A DNA stretch of 64,000 nt from Icerya purchasi (taxonomy: Eukaryota > Arthropoda > Insecta > Hemiptera > Monophlebidae), in NCBI GenBank assembly GCA_039619475.1, contig CM077116.1:26671191-26735190 (forward strand), written 5' to 3'. The translations under genes and the position numbers were made by a program. Below, piece after piece: positions 42,531 through 54,053 of the stretch. The notes below the pieces were generated by a model, which was given only the letters and a program-made list of their open reading frames with translations, did not search any database and was not told where the DNA came from. The stretch's first letter is position 1; each line of letters starts with the position of its first letter.

Positions 42531-42827
42531 TGTTTACAGTAGACGTAAACAGCAACAATCGAAATCGGATTACGGGAACGAGATAACACGAAGATAACGT
42601 GATAACTCCGAGCTTCGAGAGTATCGAGAATAGAATGCGCGAAAGGTTGCGAGAACGTAGCTATCGGCTGTAATGGCCGAACGGAAGCTAGTCGAGCGAG
42701 ATAACGGGAATGTACTTACGATTTGAGACGGTGAAATCCATAAGGTATACGAGAGAACACTTTCACGCACTGACGAGAAAATTAACGAGAAATCGCGAAA
42801 AAACTAGGTTACCGGAATCTACATCAG

Positions 42828-42850
42828 AATCCGGCCCGAAGGACCAAAAC
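42828..42850 (-). promoter_or_regulatory. BEL primer-binding-site position
   Basis: The segment directly inside the 5' LTR, minus-strand GTTTTGGTCCTTCGGGCC, occupies the place where a tRNA 3' end primes minus-strand synthesis. I did not assign a tRNA. Confidence 0.5.
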
Positions 42851-43180
42851 TGTTAGAGTGAGTTATTTAAGTGGACTGTATTTAAAAGAATTAACAAACG
42901 AGAAGTATAAAATGTACTTTATTAAATCGTTAACATAACTTAGAAGAACCACAACGAACAACGTACAAACAGAAACTAAAACGTTAATGCATTCCGAGAT
43001 CTGAATACAACAATACATCGCGATAAGATAAACTATTTCGAGCGGTAACCGGTTTTTTATGCTAGTTACGGCATCGGGTTTTTACACTATTTACAAATCG
43101 GGCGATAATCGGGTTTTTCCGCTGTTTATAGTTTAGGCGGTATCGGGTTTTTACGCAGCTCCTCTAATAAGAGCCTAACA
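42851..43180 (-). repeat. BEL 5' LTR
   Basis: 330 bp, beginning TGTTAGGCTCTTATTAGAGG on the minus strand and ending CACTCTAACA. It carries the promoter and start of the element transcript by analogy with other LTR elements. Its first bases differ from the 3' LTR (TGTTTTAGCGGAGC), so the outer ends have diverged or been rearranged. Confidence 0.88.
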
Positions 43181-43200
43181 ATGGGAATTAGGCGAAATGG

Positions 43201-43599
43201 TACCAGACCCCGTCATTAAGCGACCGCCCGCTGATCGGCTGAGAGTCAAGACCGACGCCTTTTTTTGCCTATTCGTTCCTCGCTGTTTCCAGGTATCTGA
43301 AATTACCCGCTCGCCTGTTTGGCCTACCGCATGTTTTATTGCTTAGTGTATTCTAGGCGAATTTTGTAATTTCCGTGCAATTTTTTCAAATTTTTTTTAG
43401 TAGGAACCTAATTTAAATCTTAGCCAATATTTTAGAAAAAAAAATCAGCAAAATCGGTCAACCCGTTCTTGAGTTACACTTTTTTGCAAATTGTGCAATT
43501 TCGGTGCAGTTTTTAAAATTTTTTTTTTTTGCAAACCTTCTCCTAAGAACTATGAATACAACAAAAAAAAATTATTCAAATCGGTTCAGCCGTTTTGGA
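43201..43599. other. Unassigned stretch leading into T-rep
   Basis: No gene. From about 43440 phrases such as AAAATCGGTCAACCCGTTCTT and AAATCGGTTCAGCCGTTTTG repeat, relatives of the T-rep 3' block, so part may be an older T-rep copy. Confidence 0.4.
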
Positions 43600-44172
43600 G
43601 GAGAAGCGAGACTGCTATTCGATGTGGAGACAAATACAACAAATCAAAGATCATGAAAATCGGTCCAGCCGTTCTTGAGTTATAAGTGGTGTAACTGACC
43701 CGACTTTCTTTTATATAGTATATAGATATGGAATTTAGATCGACCTGAAAAATCACCTTTAAAAAATACATAACTCACCACCAGATAAACCTTTAAAAGC
43801 GAAATTCAAAATATAGAACAAAACACAGAAGTCCTTTCATAAAATCCAAAAATTAAGGTTAAATACTTGCGTGAGGCCAAAAACAGCAAAAAAAAAATGA
43901 ATTTTCTTCATAAATATTTTATTAAAAATTTATAAAAACATGTGTTACAGAAGTTTTTATAAACTTTTAATAAAGTAATAACACAGAAAATGGACTTAAA
44001 CATTTACAACTCAAATATTCGTAAATATTGTTTTAAATTTCGTATTCTGCTATTCGGGGTGGAGACAAATCCAACAAATTAAATATCATAAAAATCGGTC
44101 CAGCCGTTCTTGAGTTATAAATGGTGTAACTAACACGATTTTCTTTTATATATATATATATATATATATAGA
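43600..44172 (+). mobile_element. T-rep copies C and D (3' parts) and (TA)n
   Basis: 43600-43732 is a T-rep 3' end (AAAATCGGTCCAGCCGTTCT, CCCGACTTTCTTTTATATAG). 43733-44155 repeats the internal and 3' blocks seen at 30520-30720 and 31560-31650, again ending in TTCTTTTATATA, followed by a TA microsatellite to about 44172. The two are head-to-tail, as at 29.7-31.7 kb. Confidence 0.65.
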
Positions 44173-44189
44173 TATATACATGCAAATAC

Positions 44190-44650
44190 GTACTCATCTG
44201 CATACCGATATTTGAGAGCAGCTTTTTAAAGAGAAATTATACAGGAAGAAAACAAGAATAAATAAATAAAAAGAGAACAATAAAAGAAAATTATAAAATA
44301 GAAAGATTCGGAACCCTTTCTGGGGTTTTACTCTTTACACCATTCTTTTAGCAATTTCCCTACTTCCTTTTTCGACGTATCAATTTTTTTTTCGTTTATT
44401 GAACTAATTAGTTTGATTAAAACTGAATCATCAGTATTATCAATTCGTAGATTTACGCCACCCAGGGGATAGATTTAATATGTATTACTTTGGTTTCTTG
44501 TTAACCGAATTTTTTGCCTGGTTAATAATTTTATATTATTGCCATTAAATTCTAATTATCTACAATAGAAATAGTACATATTTTAGGGGACATTTCGTTG
44601 TTTCCCTTTCACCAAGTTGATCCAGAGTCGTTTTTCTTTCAGTAGTGGAT
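44190..44650 (-). pseudogene. CR1-like ORF2 C-terminus (copy K3)
   Basis: The reverse complement matches 57740-58070 closely: both read a FRLTR.......YP.GGVNLRIDN stretch, TDDSVLIK.ISS and KKVGKLLKEWCKE-like text. In K6 the same text leads to the 3' UTR. Frame damage is frequent. Confidence 0.6.
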
Positions 44651-44689
44651 TATAAGTTTCAAACAAATTGAAAGTAAATTTAAAACATA

Positions 44690-45795
44690 CTATGGGAAAT
44701 GTAAAAATAGTAATCCGCAGAATTCAGAAACAAGTTGAAAACATATAGGAATGAAACAATGGATAATAAGTGATTTAATAAAACTAATGAATAAGCATGA
44801 CAAATTATTCAAAAAAATTTGAATCTAACGTATGTAATAATGAATACAGAAAGCATATAAACAGGTAAGGAATAAATTAAATAAGTTGATTAGAGAAAGG
44901 AAGGACAGGTTTTGTAAAATTTAACTAGAAGAAGCACAAGGAGATATAAAAAAAATTTGCAATTAATAAATGGAATAACAGGGTGAGGGAAAAACAGATC
45001 CAGTGATGATATTATATCAACATTTTAAAAATCAAACATTAACTCAGATTGTAAATAGTTTCGCTAATTATTTTTCAACAGAAGTATATAAAAATGTTCA
45101 TAGAAGTAACATAACACTATATGAAAATGAAATCAATGTAGATAATCAAATATTACAAAATATATACATATATTCCAAATATAAATAGCGAACAAACGAA
45201 ACTCATTATAAATAGCCTAAATATATACATGAAGGAACTGGATATGATAAAATAAGGGCTAAAAATTTAGAGCCATCAGTTAATAACATTGCTGGTCATA
45301 TAACAAAAATAATAAATAATGGAACGATACCTTTAGGATTAAAATTTTCGGAAATTAAACCTATATACAAAAAAGGAAGCTTAAAATACATGTATAATTA
45401 TAGACCGATATCGAAACCAAACGTAATCACAAAAATTATGGAAAGGTACATTACAAATCAATTAGCCAAATACTTAACGGATATTAATTTAATTGAATCA
45501 TATCAATATGGATTTCAAAAGAATAAATCTACTTCGAAATTAATGGAAGATTTCGCGGAATATATACCCAGTCAAATAACAATACAAAAACATTGTTTAA
45601 TAATTTTTATAGACTTTATAAAAACCTTTGGCACAATTAGGCATGATATATTGTTAAAAGAATTAGAAGAAATAGGAATCTCTGGAAGATATTTAAATTG
45701 GTTTAGAAATTACTTAACCTATAAACAGTGTTGTACAATAAAAAATCCAAAATGTCTTCCTCCTTGTAGTGGAACTAGGCTTGTAAAGCTGCTTT
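44690..45795 (+). pseudogene. CR1-like linker and RT (copy K4)
   Basis: Frames switch several times. Readable parts: GYDKIRAKNLEPSVNNI, GLKFSEIKPIYKKGS, YNYRPISKPNVITKIMERY, ESYQYGFQKNKSTSKLM, box A FIDFIKTFGTIRHDILLKEL and LNWFRNYLTYKQC. It breaks off at about 45780 against the NLR-A relative. It has the same YKKG signature as K1, and faces copy K3 in the opposite orientation. Confidence 0.68.
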
Positions 45796-45824
45796 CGACT
45801 TTAGTTTATCCACATTAAGAACTT

Positions 45825-47860
45825 TCCCTTCCGCTACCACTCAGAACAACTTTCTCGCTCATAAAAGAGCCATCGCTAAAGCTAGATTCACCTTGAAAAT
45901 GGCGAAAAAAAATTCATGGAAAAGCTTCTGTTGTTCCTTTTCACGTTCCACTCCTGCTTTTCGTATCTAGAGTATGGTCAAGTCCTTCAAGTCCTCTCTC
46001 TGCTCACGTCCTTCTAATCAGAATCTTCCTGCCGATAAATTAATCCCTTTTTTGAATTATATAGCTCCCAGTTACGTTCCAAGATTTCAAGAATCCCGTC
46101 TCATGTTGTCCGATTTCACCTCCTCACATGTTTTGCTTTCTCCATTTACTTTTACAGAACTGAAAGGATCCTTACGTAATTCTGGAAATTCCTCTCCTGA
46201 AAAAGATGGAATTTTCTTTCCATTCTCAAAAACCTCTGTGAGTACTCTCTTCGGTTCTTTTTGAATTTATTTAACTCTTTTCTTCGTTCCTGCTCTACTC
46301 CATCCTCTTGGAATACCTTTGTCATCATTCCGATCCCAAAGCTTAACCCTTTAGCTCTTCGTCAAATTTCTTTTACTTCTTGCATTAGAAAGCTTTTTAA
46401 AAGCTTAATTAATAGACGTCTTGTTTGGTGCCTCGAACATAATGTGATATACTGCCTAACAACATGTATGGTTTTCGCCCTGGTTGCGGCCCCCCGGATT
46501 GTATCAGTTCGTTTTTGGTAGACTCCTACTCTGTATTCATCCGTAAAGAATTTCTTGTTGCTTCTTTTGTTGACATCACTGCGGCTTTCAACAATGTCCA
46601 CCTCCCTACTTTGTTTGATACAATGCTTTATTTTAATATACCGGCTCACTTTTCTTCCCTCATTAGTAATCTCTTTAAGTGCAGAGTTGTTATTCTCTCT
46701 ATTCCTTCTGAAACCTACACTAGGCTAGTATTCCGTAGATTGCTACAAGGCTCCTGCCTTAGCCTAACTCTGTTCAACATATACTTCATCAATATTGCTT
46801 CCATTCCTCTCTAAGTTCATCTTCTCTTTTTTACGCCGACGATATCATCATCTACTCATCTCATCACCATATTTCGGTCGCTAACTCCCAGCTCCAAAAT
46901 TCGTTAACATCATTAGAAAATTCTCTATGAAATATCCATATTTCAATTTCATCTATTAAATCCTCTGTTGTTGTGTTTACTTTCCCTTTTGATCCCTCCC
47001 TAATTAGTCTCATTATAAATAACAATGCGATCCCTCTTTCCTCCTCTTTCCGCTATTTAAGCATTTTTCTGGACAGTCGCCTTTCGTTCCATAATCATAT
47101 CAACCATTTCTACCTGTCTTCCCTCAAAAGGCGCAACCTGATAAAATCTATTTCCCATACTAATTAGCTCTTCAAATCCTTTATTCATTCTTTCCTTGAT
47201 TATTATTGTTTCCACCAGCCCCTCGCAGTTTTCTCCACACATTTCGTCATACGGCAAGTTGTCATACCTTTCTTTCAATTTTTTCACACACCTACATCCT
47301 ATTAATTTCTTATTCTTAACTTGCCCTACCAAACCTTTTCTTCATCATGTTGTCAAATCAGAGTTTTTAAGTACCTTTGGCTCTCTTTTCCCTAATCATT
47401 TTGCGATCTTTACTAACAGTTCTAAAGGACCAAATGGACTTGGCTCAGCCTTCTTTTGTCCTTCCTTAAATTATTCTAAAACCTTCAAACTTCCTTCTTT
47501 CAGTTCAGTTTTCTTTGCTGAGTCTACTGCTATCCTGCATGGCGTTCTTTTTGTTGTTTTTTCTCATGAATTCCTTATTATATCAGATTCCCACAGTGTT
47601 CTACAAGCCATCTCCTCTTCTTTTCCTTCTCCTTCTGTTGATTATGTAATCCTTCTCATACGCTCTCTTATCCATAACATTTTCCTTTCTTACTCCGTCC
47701 AAACTGACCTACTGTGGATTCCTTGGCCAAGGCCGATGCACTAGCCTTCTACTGTTGAATTTCTCAGCATTTTTTTAATTTCATAATATTAATCTTCTCT
47801 CCACTTCAGCTCATTCCAAATTATGACTAAAGTCGTATTCCTCCTCATTCTCAAATCCGG
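45825..47860 (+). pseudogene. NLR-A relative: decayed RT and RNase H
   Basis: Starts with LAHKRAIAKARFTLKMAKKN, matching the NLR-A text before RT (LAHKEANAKARFILKSAKKN). It continues with RKLFKSLINRRLVWCLEHN, YGFRPGCGPPDCISSF, SFVDITAAFNNVHLP (box A), YADDIIIYSS at about 46832, DSRLSFHNHINHFYLSS, and RNase H pieces (ESTAILHG, IISDSHSVLQAISSS, LLWIPW) to about 47730. It keeps the box-A to box-B region that is scrambled in NLR-A. About six frame changes are needed. The endonuclease and ORF1 are missing. Confidence 0.75.
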
Positions 47861-48239
47861 ATTTCTTTTATCTCTTTATCCATCCTAATCTACCGTCTTA
47901 TCCTTGGTTTTCTAATTTTCCCCTCTCTCTGTAATCTGTCGCCTACGCTTTGGGCACAGTTTGCTTCCTGCTTCCTTATTTCGCTTCTCTCTATTCCCCT
48001 CTTTTCTCTGTCCCCTACACCGCATAATGCATTTTTTGTTCTCTCCTTGGTATCACCTTCGGTCACTCCGGGATTCGAGTCTTTTCTATTATCCATATCT
48101 AATCTCATAAATACCTAATTCGCTCATCATTTTCTCTTTTCTTGAGCCAATGTATTTTTTAACGAACCCAACAGATTTATAGGTACAAAATCCTAAAATA
48201 TTAAAAAAAAAAAACTTTTCCCTCTCTCATACTTTCAAA
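47861..48239. other. Unassigned stretch
   Basis: T/C-rich on the plus strand like the preceding relic and probably its 3' end, but no motif is readable. A short TA tract lies near 48250. Confidence 0.35.
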
Positions 48240-48244
48240 CTACA

Positions 48245-48760
48245 TTCGTTATATATATATATATGCTTTTAAAAGCTGAGTGCAATGATCATATATGTTT
48301 TCTGTCGTTTTCTTATTTCGTCCAAGTTAAAATTAATTATGTTATTGTGTAACCATTTTTCATTAAAGACATATTTCAGGGAGTTTTTAACAAGTTGAGA
48401 TTTCGGGTTCAATATACTAAATGCACAACAGATTACGTAGTGGCCAGATATTTTCGTATTAATAATTCCCGAAGTAATACCATTTGACTTATACTTAAGA
48501 AATATGTTGTCTATACAGGTTTTTGCACTTTTATCTGTCCGTTATTTTTCTCTCGTAATTCCATATACTGCTCCTGTCCCATATATTACATTTAAAAAAT
48601 TCTCAACCTGTGCATTATGGAGAAATAAATCGACATTGAAATCAGCGCAAATCAAGAAATTATCTTTATTAATAAATTTTTTTAGAAGTATTGCGGTTTC
48701 GTTTATAAATTCGCCTACGTTTTTGCTCGGTGATCTACATGCAGCGATTAATCGTAATGG
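48245..48760 (-). pseudogene. CR1-like endonuclease fragment (copy K5)
   Basis: Minus-strand reading: NKDNFLICADFNVDLFLHNA (the GDFN box, here ADFN), then TCIDNIFLKYKS (conserved Asp), then ISGHYVICC in place of the SDH box. This is the C-terminal half of an AP endonuclease of the CR1/L2 type. Frameshift near 48540. The GD to AD and SDH to SGH changes indicate decay. Confidence 0.62.
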
Positions 48761-48764
48761 ATTA

Positions 48765-49365
48765 AATTATAAAGAGCTTCTTCAACTTAATAATGATGTT
48801 AATCTTACATGTATTGATAATTCTGAACAAGAGATAAATTCGGGCGATTCTCCGTCGATTTTCTTCAGAAATTACAAAAATCCAACCGCACTTAAGGAAG
48901 AAGCGAATAGACAAATAAATGGTCCATTAGAGCAAAGACATTATACAGCCATCTAACAGCCTTTGGCTCTCTTCTTTTTGGATAATTCTGAAGAAGTTAG
49001 ACAGCTATGGGAAGAGTCAGTGGAGAATGATCACAGACTACAGAGAACTAAATAATGTAACAATTGGAGAGATGTTCACTTCTTATGGGAAGAGTCAGTG
49101 GAGAATGATCACAGACTACAGAGAACTAAATAATGTAACAATTGGAGAGATGTTCACTTCTCAATATCGATTAAATTTTAGATCAATTATGTCGATTAAA
49201 ATATTTTTCTACTTTGAATTCAGCTTCTGGATTCCACCAGATTAAAGTAAATGATTCCGATATATATAAAAAAAATACGTTTAATGCCAATTTAGGATAT
49301 TTTGAGAATACACGTAAACCTTTTGGAGATGGGAAAAAAAGGAGATTGCTTACATACAGCAGGGG
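48765..49365 (+). pseudogene. Ty3/gypsy-like RT fragment
   Basis: The plus strand reads NPTALKEEANRQINGPLEQ (pre-RT K.E...QI..LL motif), then SQWRMITDYRELNNVTIG (RT start, usually W....DYR.LN), ILDQLCRLKYFSTLNSAS and GFHQIKVND in changing frames, and RKPFGDGKK near 49315. A 78-bp segment (49006-49083) is tandemly repeated (49084-49161) in frame. Only the first third of an RT is left, with no LTRs nearby. Confidence 0.72.
49006..49161 (+). repeat. 78-bp tandem duplication inside the gypsy fragment
   Basis: TATGGGAAGAGTCAGTGGAG starts at 49006 and again at 49084; the two units appear identical over 78 bp. The length equals 26 codons, so the frame is kept. Confidence 0.92.
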
Positions 49366-50240
49366 ATCGACATAAGTGTATCATTGATGGTGATCGTGAT
49401 TTTTAAAAATTCACTATGAATTTTAACAGAATTTTTGCCGAGTTAGTAAATTTTAAACAATTAAGGTGCTGCAGCTCCAGCTCGCAATGCTGGAACAGTT
49501 TTGTAAATTAACTTTTTTTTTATAAGCAACTCGTAAAAAATAAAACGTTTAAATATATTTTTTATTGCAATATCGTAAATTTAATATCTAAAAATAAATA
49601 AGAATATTTTCCCGATGACGAGCTGATCGAATAAATAGGTAAAAGTAGTTCCACGCTTTTCCGCATTTGCAATATTGCAAGAACAATTTCGGTCGCTTCT
49701 ATTTCCACATGAAGAGGGAGATTTCTTTATTAAAAAAAAAAAAAAAAGAAAAAGAAAATTCCTTATGTACAATATGTTCTTAATTTCTCAATTTTTAGTA
49801 ATTTATGCATATTTGATTAATATTGCAAAAGTAATTTTCCAATTTGTTTAATCAATCACAGCGCAAATAAATATGACTGAAAATACATATTTTATATACC
49901 TGTGTAACAATATTTGAATAATTAACGAATGTTACGTATAATTTTGATATTTTCAGAATGGTTTTCGTATTGATTTTATATATAAATCCGGGTTCTAGTA
50001 ATAAGAAGTAGCTCCCTGCTGTTGTTATTATCGCGTTCGTTAAAATGTTGATAAGCCAATAAAGATTGAACGTTTGTCATTTACAATAAAATAATAGAGG
50101 CTCTAAGGTGGTAAATAATGACGCATTAGGCAAAAATTTCGTTCACATTCATTTGGCGTTTTACTTGAGATAATATTAGCAATTTAGATCATTAGTCAAC
50201 CATTTATTGATAACAATAAACGGTCTGATTCTTATTATAT
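49366..50240. other. Unassigned stretch
   Basis: AT-rich, no recognisable feature. It may hold the promoter of the candidate first exon that follows. Confidence 0.4.
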
Positions 50241-50249
50241 CGCAACGTG

Positions 50250-50400
50250 GTTCGTCGTTCGGTGTTAATAGAAGTTATCATTTTAGAATATAACGAATAA
50301 AGAAAGTCTTTATATTTGTGTGCGTAGTTTTCTTTGTCATACATCTCGGTATACCTGTTTAGAAGTCATGGTGGCTCCCGATGAAAATGATGATTATTTA
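50250..50400 (+). CDS. Candidate first exon of a host gene
   Basis: A leader of about 100 bp precedes ATG at 50368, which opens eleven codons (MVAPDENDDYL) ending at a perfect splice-donor consensus GTAAGT at 50401-50406. The surroundings contain no transposon motifs. The acidic peptide cannot be assigned. No acceptor that continues this frame (phase 0) was found in the window: the exon-like start at 63873 would run into a stop in that phase. Could also be chance. Confidence 0.35.
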
Positions 50401-50406
50401 GTAAGT

Positions 50407-51168
50407 AATTAATTTTACACTGTTACTTAATAATTTTTTTTTTTTTAATATTTTTTTTTAAACAGTTTTTATGTTAAATCGTTGTTAAAGACAACCCGTT
50501 TATATCAGTACACCTTTGTAGACTATCATCCCCAAGAGCTTGTAAGATGAATGAAAAAAGCAAAAAAAAAAAACTTCAAGTCTTCGATGTATTACTAGTG
50601 TATATTTTATTGTCGATGACTCTGCAAGTAGTAGTGAAAGATGAAATCGTTGCAGGAGAAAGAAAATTCATTTTTTCTTCATTTTTATGAAGCAGCTCAT
50701 ATAGTAGAAAGTTGAAAAATTGCAATGCGAATGAAGATGCAAACTTTTTTATAACGGCTTGGAAAATATAGGTGCATTTTTAACTACTCCAAGTGAAATT
50801 CCTCGGTCGTCCTGTAGGCTGTCTTTCCCCATATCAATTTTAAGTCACTTCTGAAAGTCCAACGCTATAAACAGAGGTAAAAGCCTACATGAGATTTGCT
50901 AATGTATCAAACTCGATAAATCTTCATCTATATTCTTTTCTTCGTCCATTTTCGATTCGTACTAATATCTGATGTGGATTCCTAGCCATTCGAACATCTT
51001 CCGTAATGAAAATTACCACTCGACTTTTTCCGCTTCTTTCTCTTTAAAAAGTTCCACAACTTCTACCGTGTATACACAATTTTCTGCTTCAGAACTTTAT
51101 CGGATACATTTCTCTTCAACTCATTTGTTCTTCTATTAATCGTTTACTTTTTGAGTTCTCGAAGTTTC
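50407..51168. other. Unassigned stretch
   Basis: No supported feature. If the exon at 50368 is real, this is intron. Confidence 0.4.
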
Positions 51169-51935
51169 TTTTTTTTTTTTTTTATTACATTTTATTTATG
51201 GTCGCCATATGACGTCTTGGCCTTCAGCGACCTCGAAATTTACATTCGGTTCTTAAAGATTACATATAATAATACATTCTTTACATTTACAAAAGTGATT
51301 TCAGTATTTGCTATTACTTAACAAAAAGAAAACAAAAGGGTCACGCGATGTGTGACAAGCGTAGTTGTACATGAAAATTTAAATCAATTTAAAACGTGAA
51401 GCGTTTTTTTAGAAAATCTATTACTTTTTTACACACATTGTCGTCCATTGTCAATCCTGGATGTGAAACGGTTTCCGATGGCATTTAGGCAGGACATAGA
51501 GTCTGAGTAAATGGTGCTGTTCATGTTATCTTGTCTGTTACTTATTAATTCCAGAGTGTGCAGGATCGCCCTGGCTTCACATGTGAAGACGGAGTTGCGG
51601 TCATGTGTCCGTCGGGCCGCCAGCGTGTTGGTGTCAGAGATTACTGCATATCCGGTTTTATTGTTGATTGCCGAGCCATCGGTGTAATACTCGATACTTG
51701 AGAGATACTTATCCGGTAGTTCGTGGAACCGCAGTCTAAGGATTTCAGGAGGCGTCGTTCGACGGTCTTGGTCGTAAAGCTGCAGATCAATCGTCAAGTT
51801 CAGTGAATGCCATGGAGGATAATAACCGAGCGTTCGCTCATAGATCTCGGGAAGCGCAATCCCTAGCTGTGCAGCATAATCTCGAAGTTTCGTTAGTGCC
51901 CTTATCATATTCGCTCGAGTTTTAATCATTCACCC
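51169..51935 (-). pseudogene. 5'-truncated non-LTR element with RNase H
   Basis: The minus-strand poly(A) (plus-strand T run 51168-51183) marks the 3' end. The 166-codon frame (51429-51929) reads TRANMIRALTKLRDYAAQLG, then RNase H boxes YYTDGSAINNKTGYAV (Asp), FTCEARAILHTLEL (Glu) and IYSDSMSCLNAI (Asp). It stops before the final His/Asp box. The sequence is unlike the NLR-A RNase H, so this is a different family of the I/LOA/Loner type. The 3' UTR includes the minus-strand text GTCGCTGAAGGCCAAGACG. Confidence 0.72.
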
Positions 51936-53262
51936 CTTTTCTCGCTTTTCGTTGGTTTCCTCCCCACGTTGTTCTCTCCATCTGAGTGATTCAGCGTCTC
52001 TACGACGCTAATTATGATTTCTTTCTGTTCGGCATAGTCATTTGATGAGATCTACCTCTACTCCTTATCACGCCTTTTATATCCTGCCCTTTTTTTTTCC
52101 GTACATTATTCTTATTGTTCCGTTGTATTAACAATATTCTATCGCTGATATTTTTTCTTCTAATTGTTGTTGGACAAAAGTCCGCGATTGACGGGGCTCC
52201 CCTTCCAAAAAACGAAACAAGAATAAACGAAAATGAAATATAGAATCCGCATTTGAAGAGCAGTGTTTTTTTCCCTAATTGTTCTGGTAATTATCGGTTC
52301 TCTTTGCATGTTGTTGAGTTGATAAATTAGATGTTTTCCTTAGGCCGAAATTATCGAGCACAACAATGCGATAAAAATAATTCGAACGAAGTAATTAACG
52401 TATGAATTGATGACGTATATCAAGCTAATTACGTAATTCATTTCCGATAATTTTTGTAAAAAAAAAACATTCCACTTTCTAACCGAACATTTTAGTTTTA
52501 GAACTTCAGACTTTTCTCGCTGACTTTGTATTATTCGTTTCTTTAATTGGTGAATCGGTTAATAAACTAATTTTTTTCATCGCCAAGTGGACCGCACGGA
52601 ACGTCCCTCTTCTTTTATTTTCATTTTCATTTTTTTTCACCACTGCCGGGGACTGCATTCTTTTTCGAGTTTAAAAATTTTAATTTTGATTAATACCACG
52701 TTGATTATTAACTTCGCATGCCTATTGCCCTCCCGTGTAAGAATAATTTTCGGCGAATAGTTTTCCACAAAGTTCATTAATGATGTAAGGATACTTATGG
52801 AACTTGACTTAATTTCACGCTTTCATTTGCAACAGTCAAACACAACAGCCAATATATTGCGACATTTGACGTACTCCGTTAATTATTTTCGATTTTCCTT
52901 TATCAAAAGTTTCGTCACCCATCCTTTATTGTTCATTGAAATATCTGTTTTCTCTAGTCAGTAGAATAATAATCTGTTTATTATTTTTCGTCCTCCTTTT
53001 AACCCAGTTTGACACAAAATTGTGTATTACGAATACAGGTTATAAAAATGCGAGCGAAAAAAACTTTACCGGACGTACATGTTTTTTTTGTTTATATTTT
53101 TAATTTACAGACACAATAAATGATTCTAGAACGGTGCTATCTGAAACTTTACTTCCGGTTACGAGTTATGCAATATTTTATTTATCTGATCGATAATACG
53201 TTGTTTTCTCTCTATACGCGGTGACGCATAGTTGGTTTCGTTATTTTCTTTTTAGTATTATA

Positions 53263-53311
<49 letters not shown>

Positions 53312-54053
53312 GATCATAATCACGATAGATATGATTGTTCGGCTCTAAATAGGCTTTCAAAATAGTACATAGTTTAAATAATACTACTCGCCTCTTAAAC
53401 CGTGACCCTTCTTCGAAAGATTAGTATACATTTAAGCTTGCCCTTCTTATCTATAAATTGAATCATAGAAGAAAATTGTTTGGCTGCGAAAATAATGACC
53501 ATTTTAATAACGAATTAAAGGGTTTCAGTTTGAAGAAAATATAATCGATTCGAATCGAATCAATCTTGAAGTAAAATCAGTGTAACGATGGCGACCTCCA
53601 GTTTATTTTTTCGGAAAACGTGAACAACAATTTAATATTCAGATCTAGACAAATATGAAATAGAATACTTGGGAAAAAATGGGTTAATGTGGACATATAC
53701 AATAACCTTATTATATAGAGTGTGATTATAACTGGTCCGCGTATTTCCCATTTATGCACCTATTTATAATTACAGAACAAAGCAGCCTGTAATTAGAGCG
53801 ATCAGATATTTAATAAAAATTATGACGATAGTGAAGATTGCGATGCTAAATGAGAAAATTTTTAAACAAAACTGCCTAACTGGGTATTCCACTATTTTGT
53901 ATGAAATATTTGAAAGGAACGTTTGTATTGTCTGTTGTTTTCACTAAACATATTGGGCATATCTTCTCTGAAAATTGTAATAACAATATCCGATGGAATT
54001 AAACTACCTTACCTTATTATCGTTTCTGGGCGGAAGTTATTGGCTGATGTGAC
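51936..54053. other. Unassigned stretch with an (ATT)n tract
   Basis: No supported gene over 2.1 kb. 53260-53311 is an (ATT)n microsatellite of about 16 units. Confidence 0.45.
53260..53311 (+). repeat. (ATT)n microsatellite
   Basis: About 16 uninterrupted ATT units. Confidence 0.92.

Larger units (their letters stand above)
36954..43180 (-). mobile_element. BEL/Pao-type LTR retrotransposon
   Basis: A 6,227-bp element on the minus strand with LTRs at 42851-43180 (5') and 36954-37262 (3'), both TG...CA, flanked by the 5-bp duplication ATGGG (36949-36953 and 43181-43185). Order: gag with zinc knuckles and protease start, RT, RNase H, integrase, C-terminal domain, which is the BEL/Pao arrangement. 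A primer-binding-type segment (minus-strand TTTGGTCCTTCGGGCC) adjoins the 5' LTR and a purine tract (GCGGGGGGAGCGC) adjoins the 3' LTR. The reading frame is broken at four places: a stop after the protease start, a shift before RT, a 106-bp duplication in integrase and a shift near 37498. It is an old copy of a retrovirus-like element and cannot make its polyprotein. Confidence 0.92.
33839..43200. mobile_element. Long-inverted-repeat element, non-coding, split by BEL/Pao
   Basis: The left arm (33839-34463) is reverse-complementary to the right arm (36375-36953, resumed at 43186-43200 after the BEL insertion and its TSD). The outer ends carry tandem 15-17-bp units of the type CCTAATTCCCATTTCGCC. 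The intervening core (34464-36374) has no transposase. Without the BEL insertion the unit is about 3.1 kb. Arms of 0.6 kb with short repeats near the ends suggest a non-autonomous DNA transposon, but no family is recognised and no target duplication was identified. Confidence 0.6.

Noticed and set aside
43440..43600. A complete further T-rep copy
   Set aside because: Only single phrases match; alignment by eye was not good enough to claim a copy.
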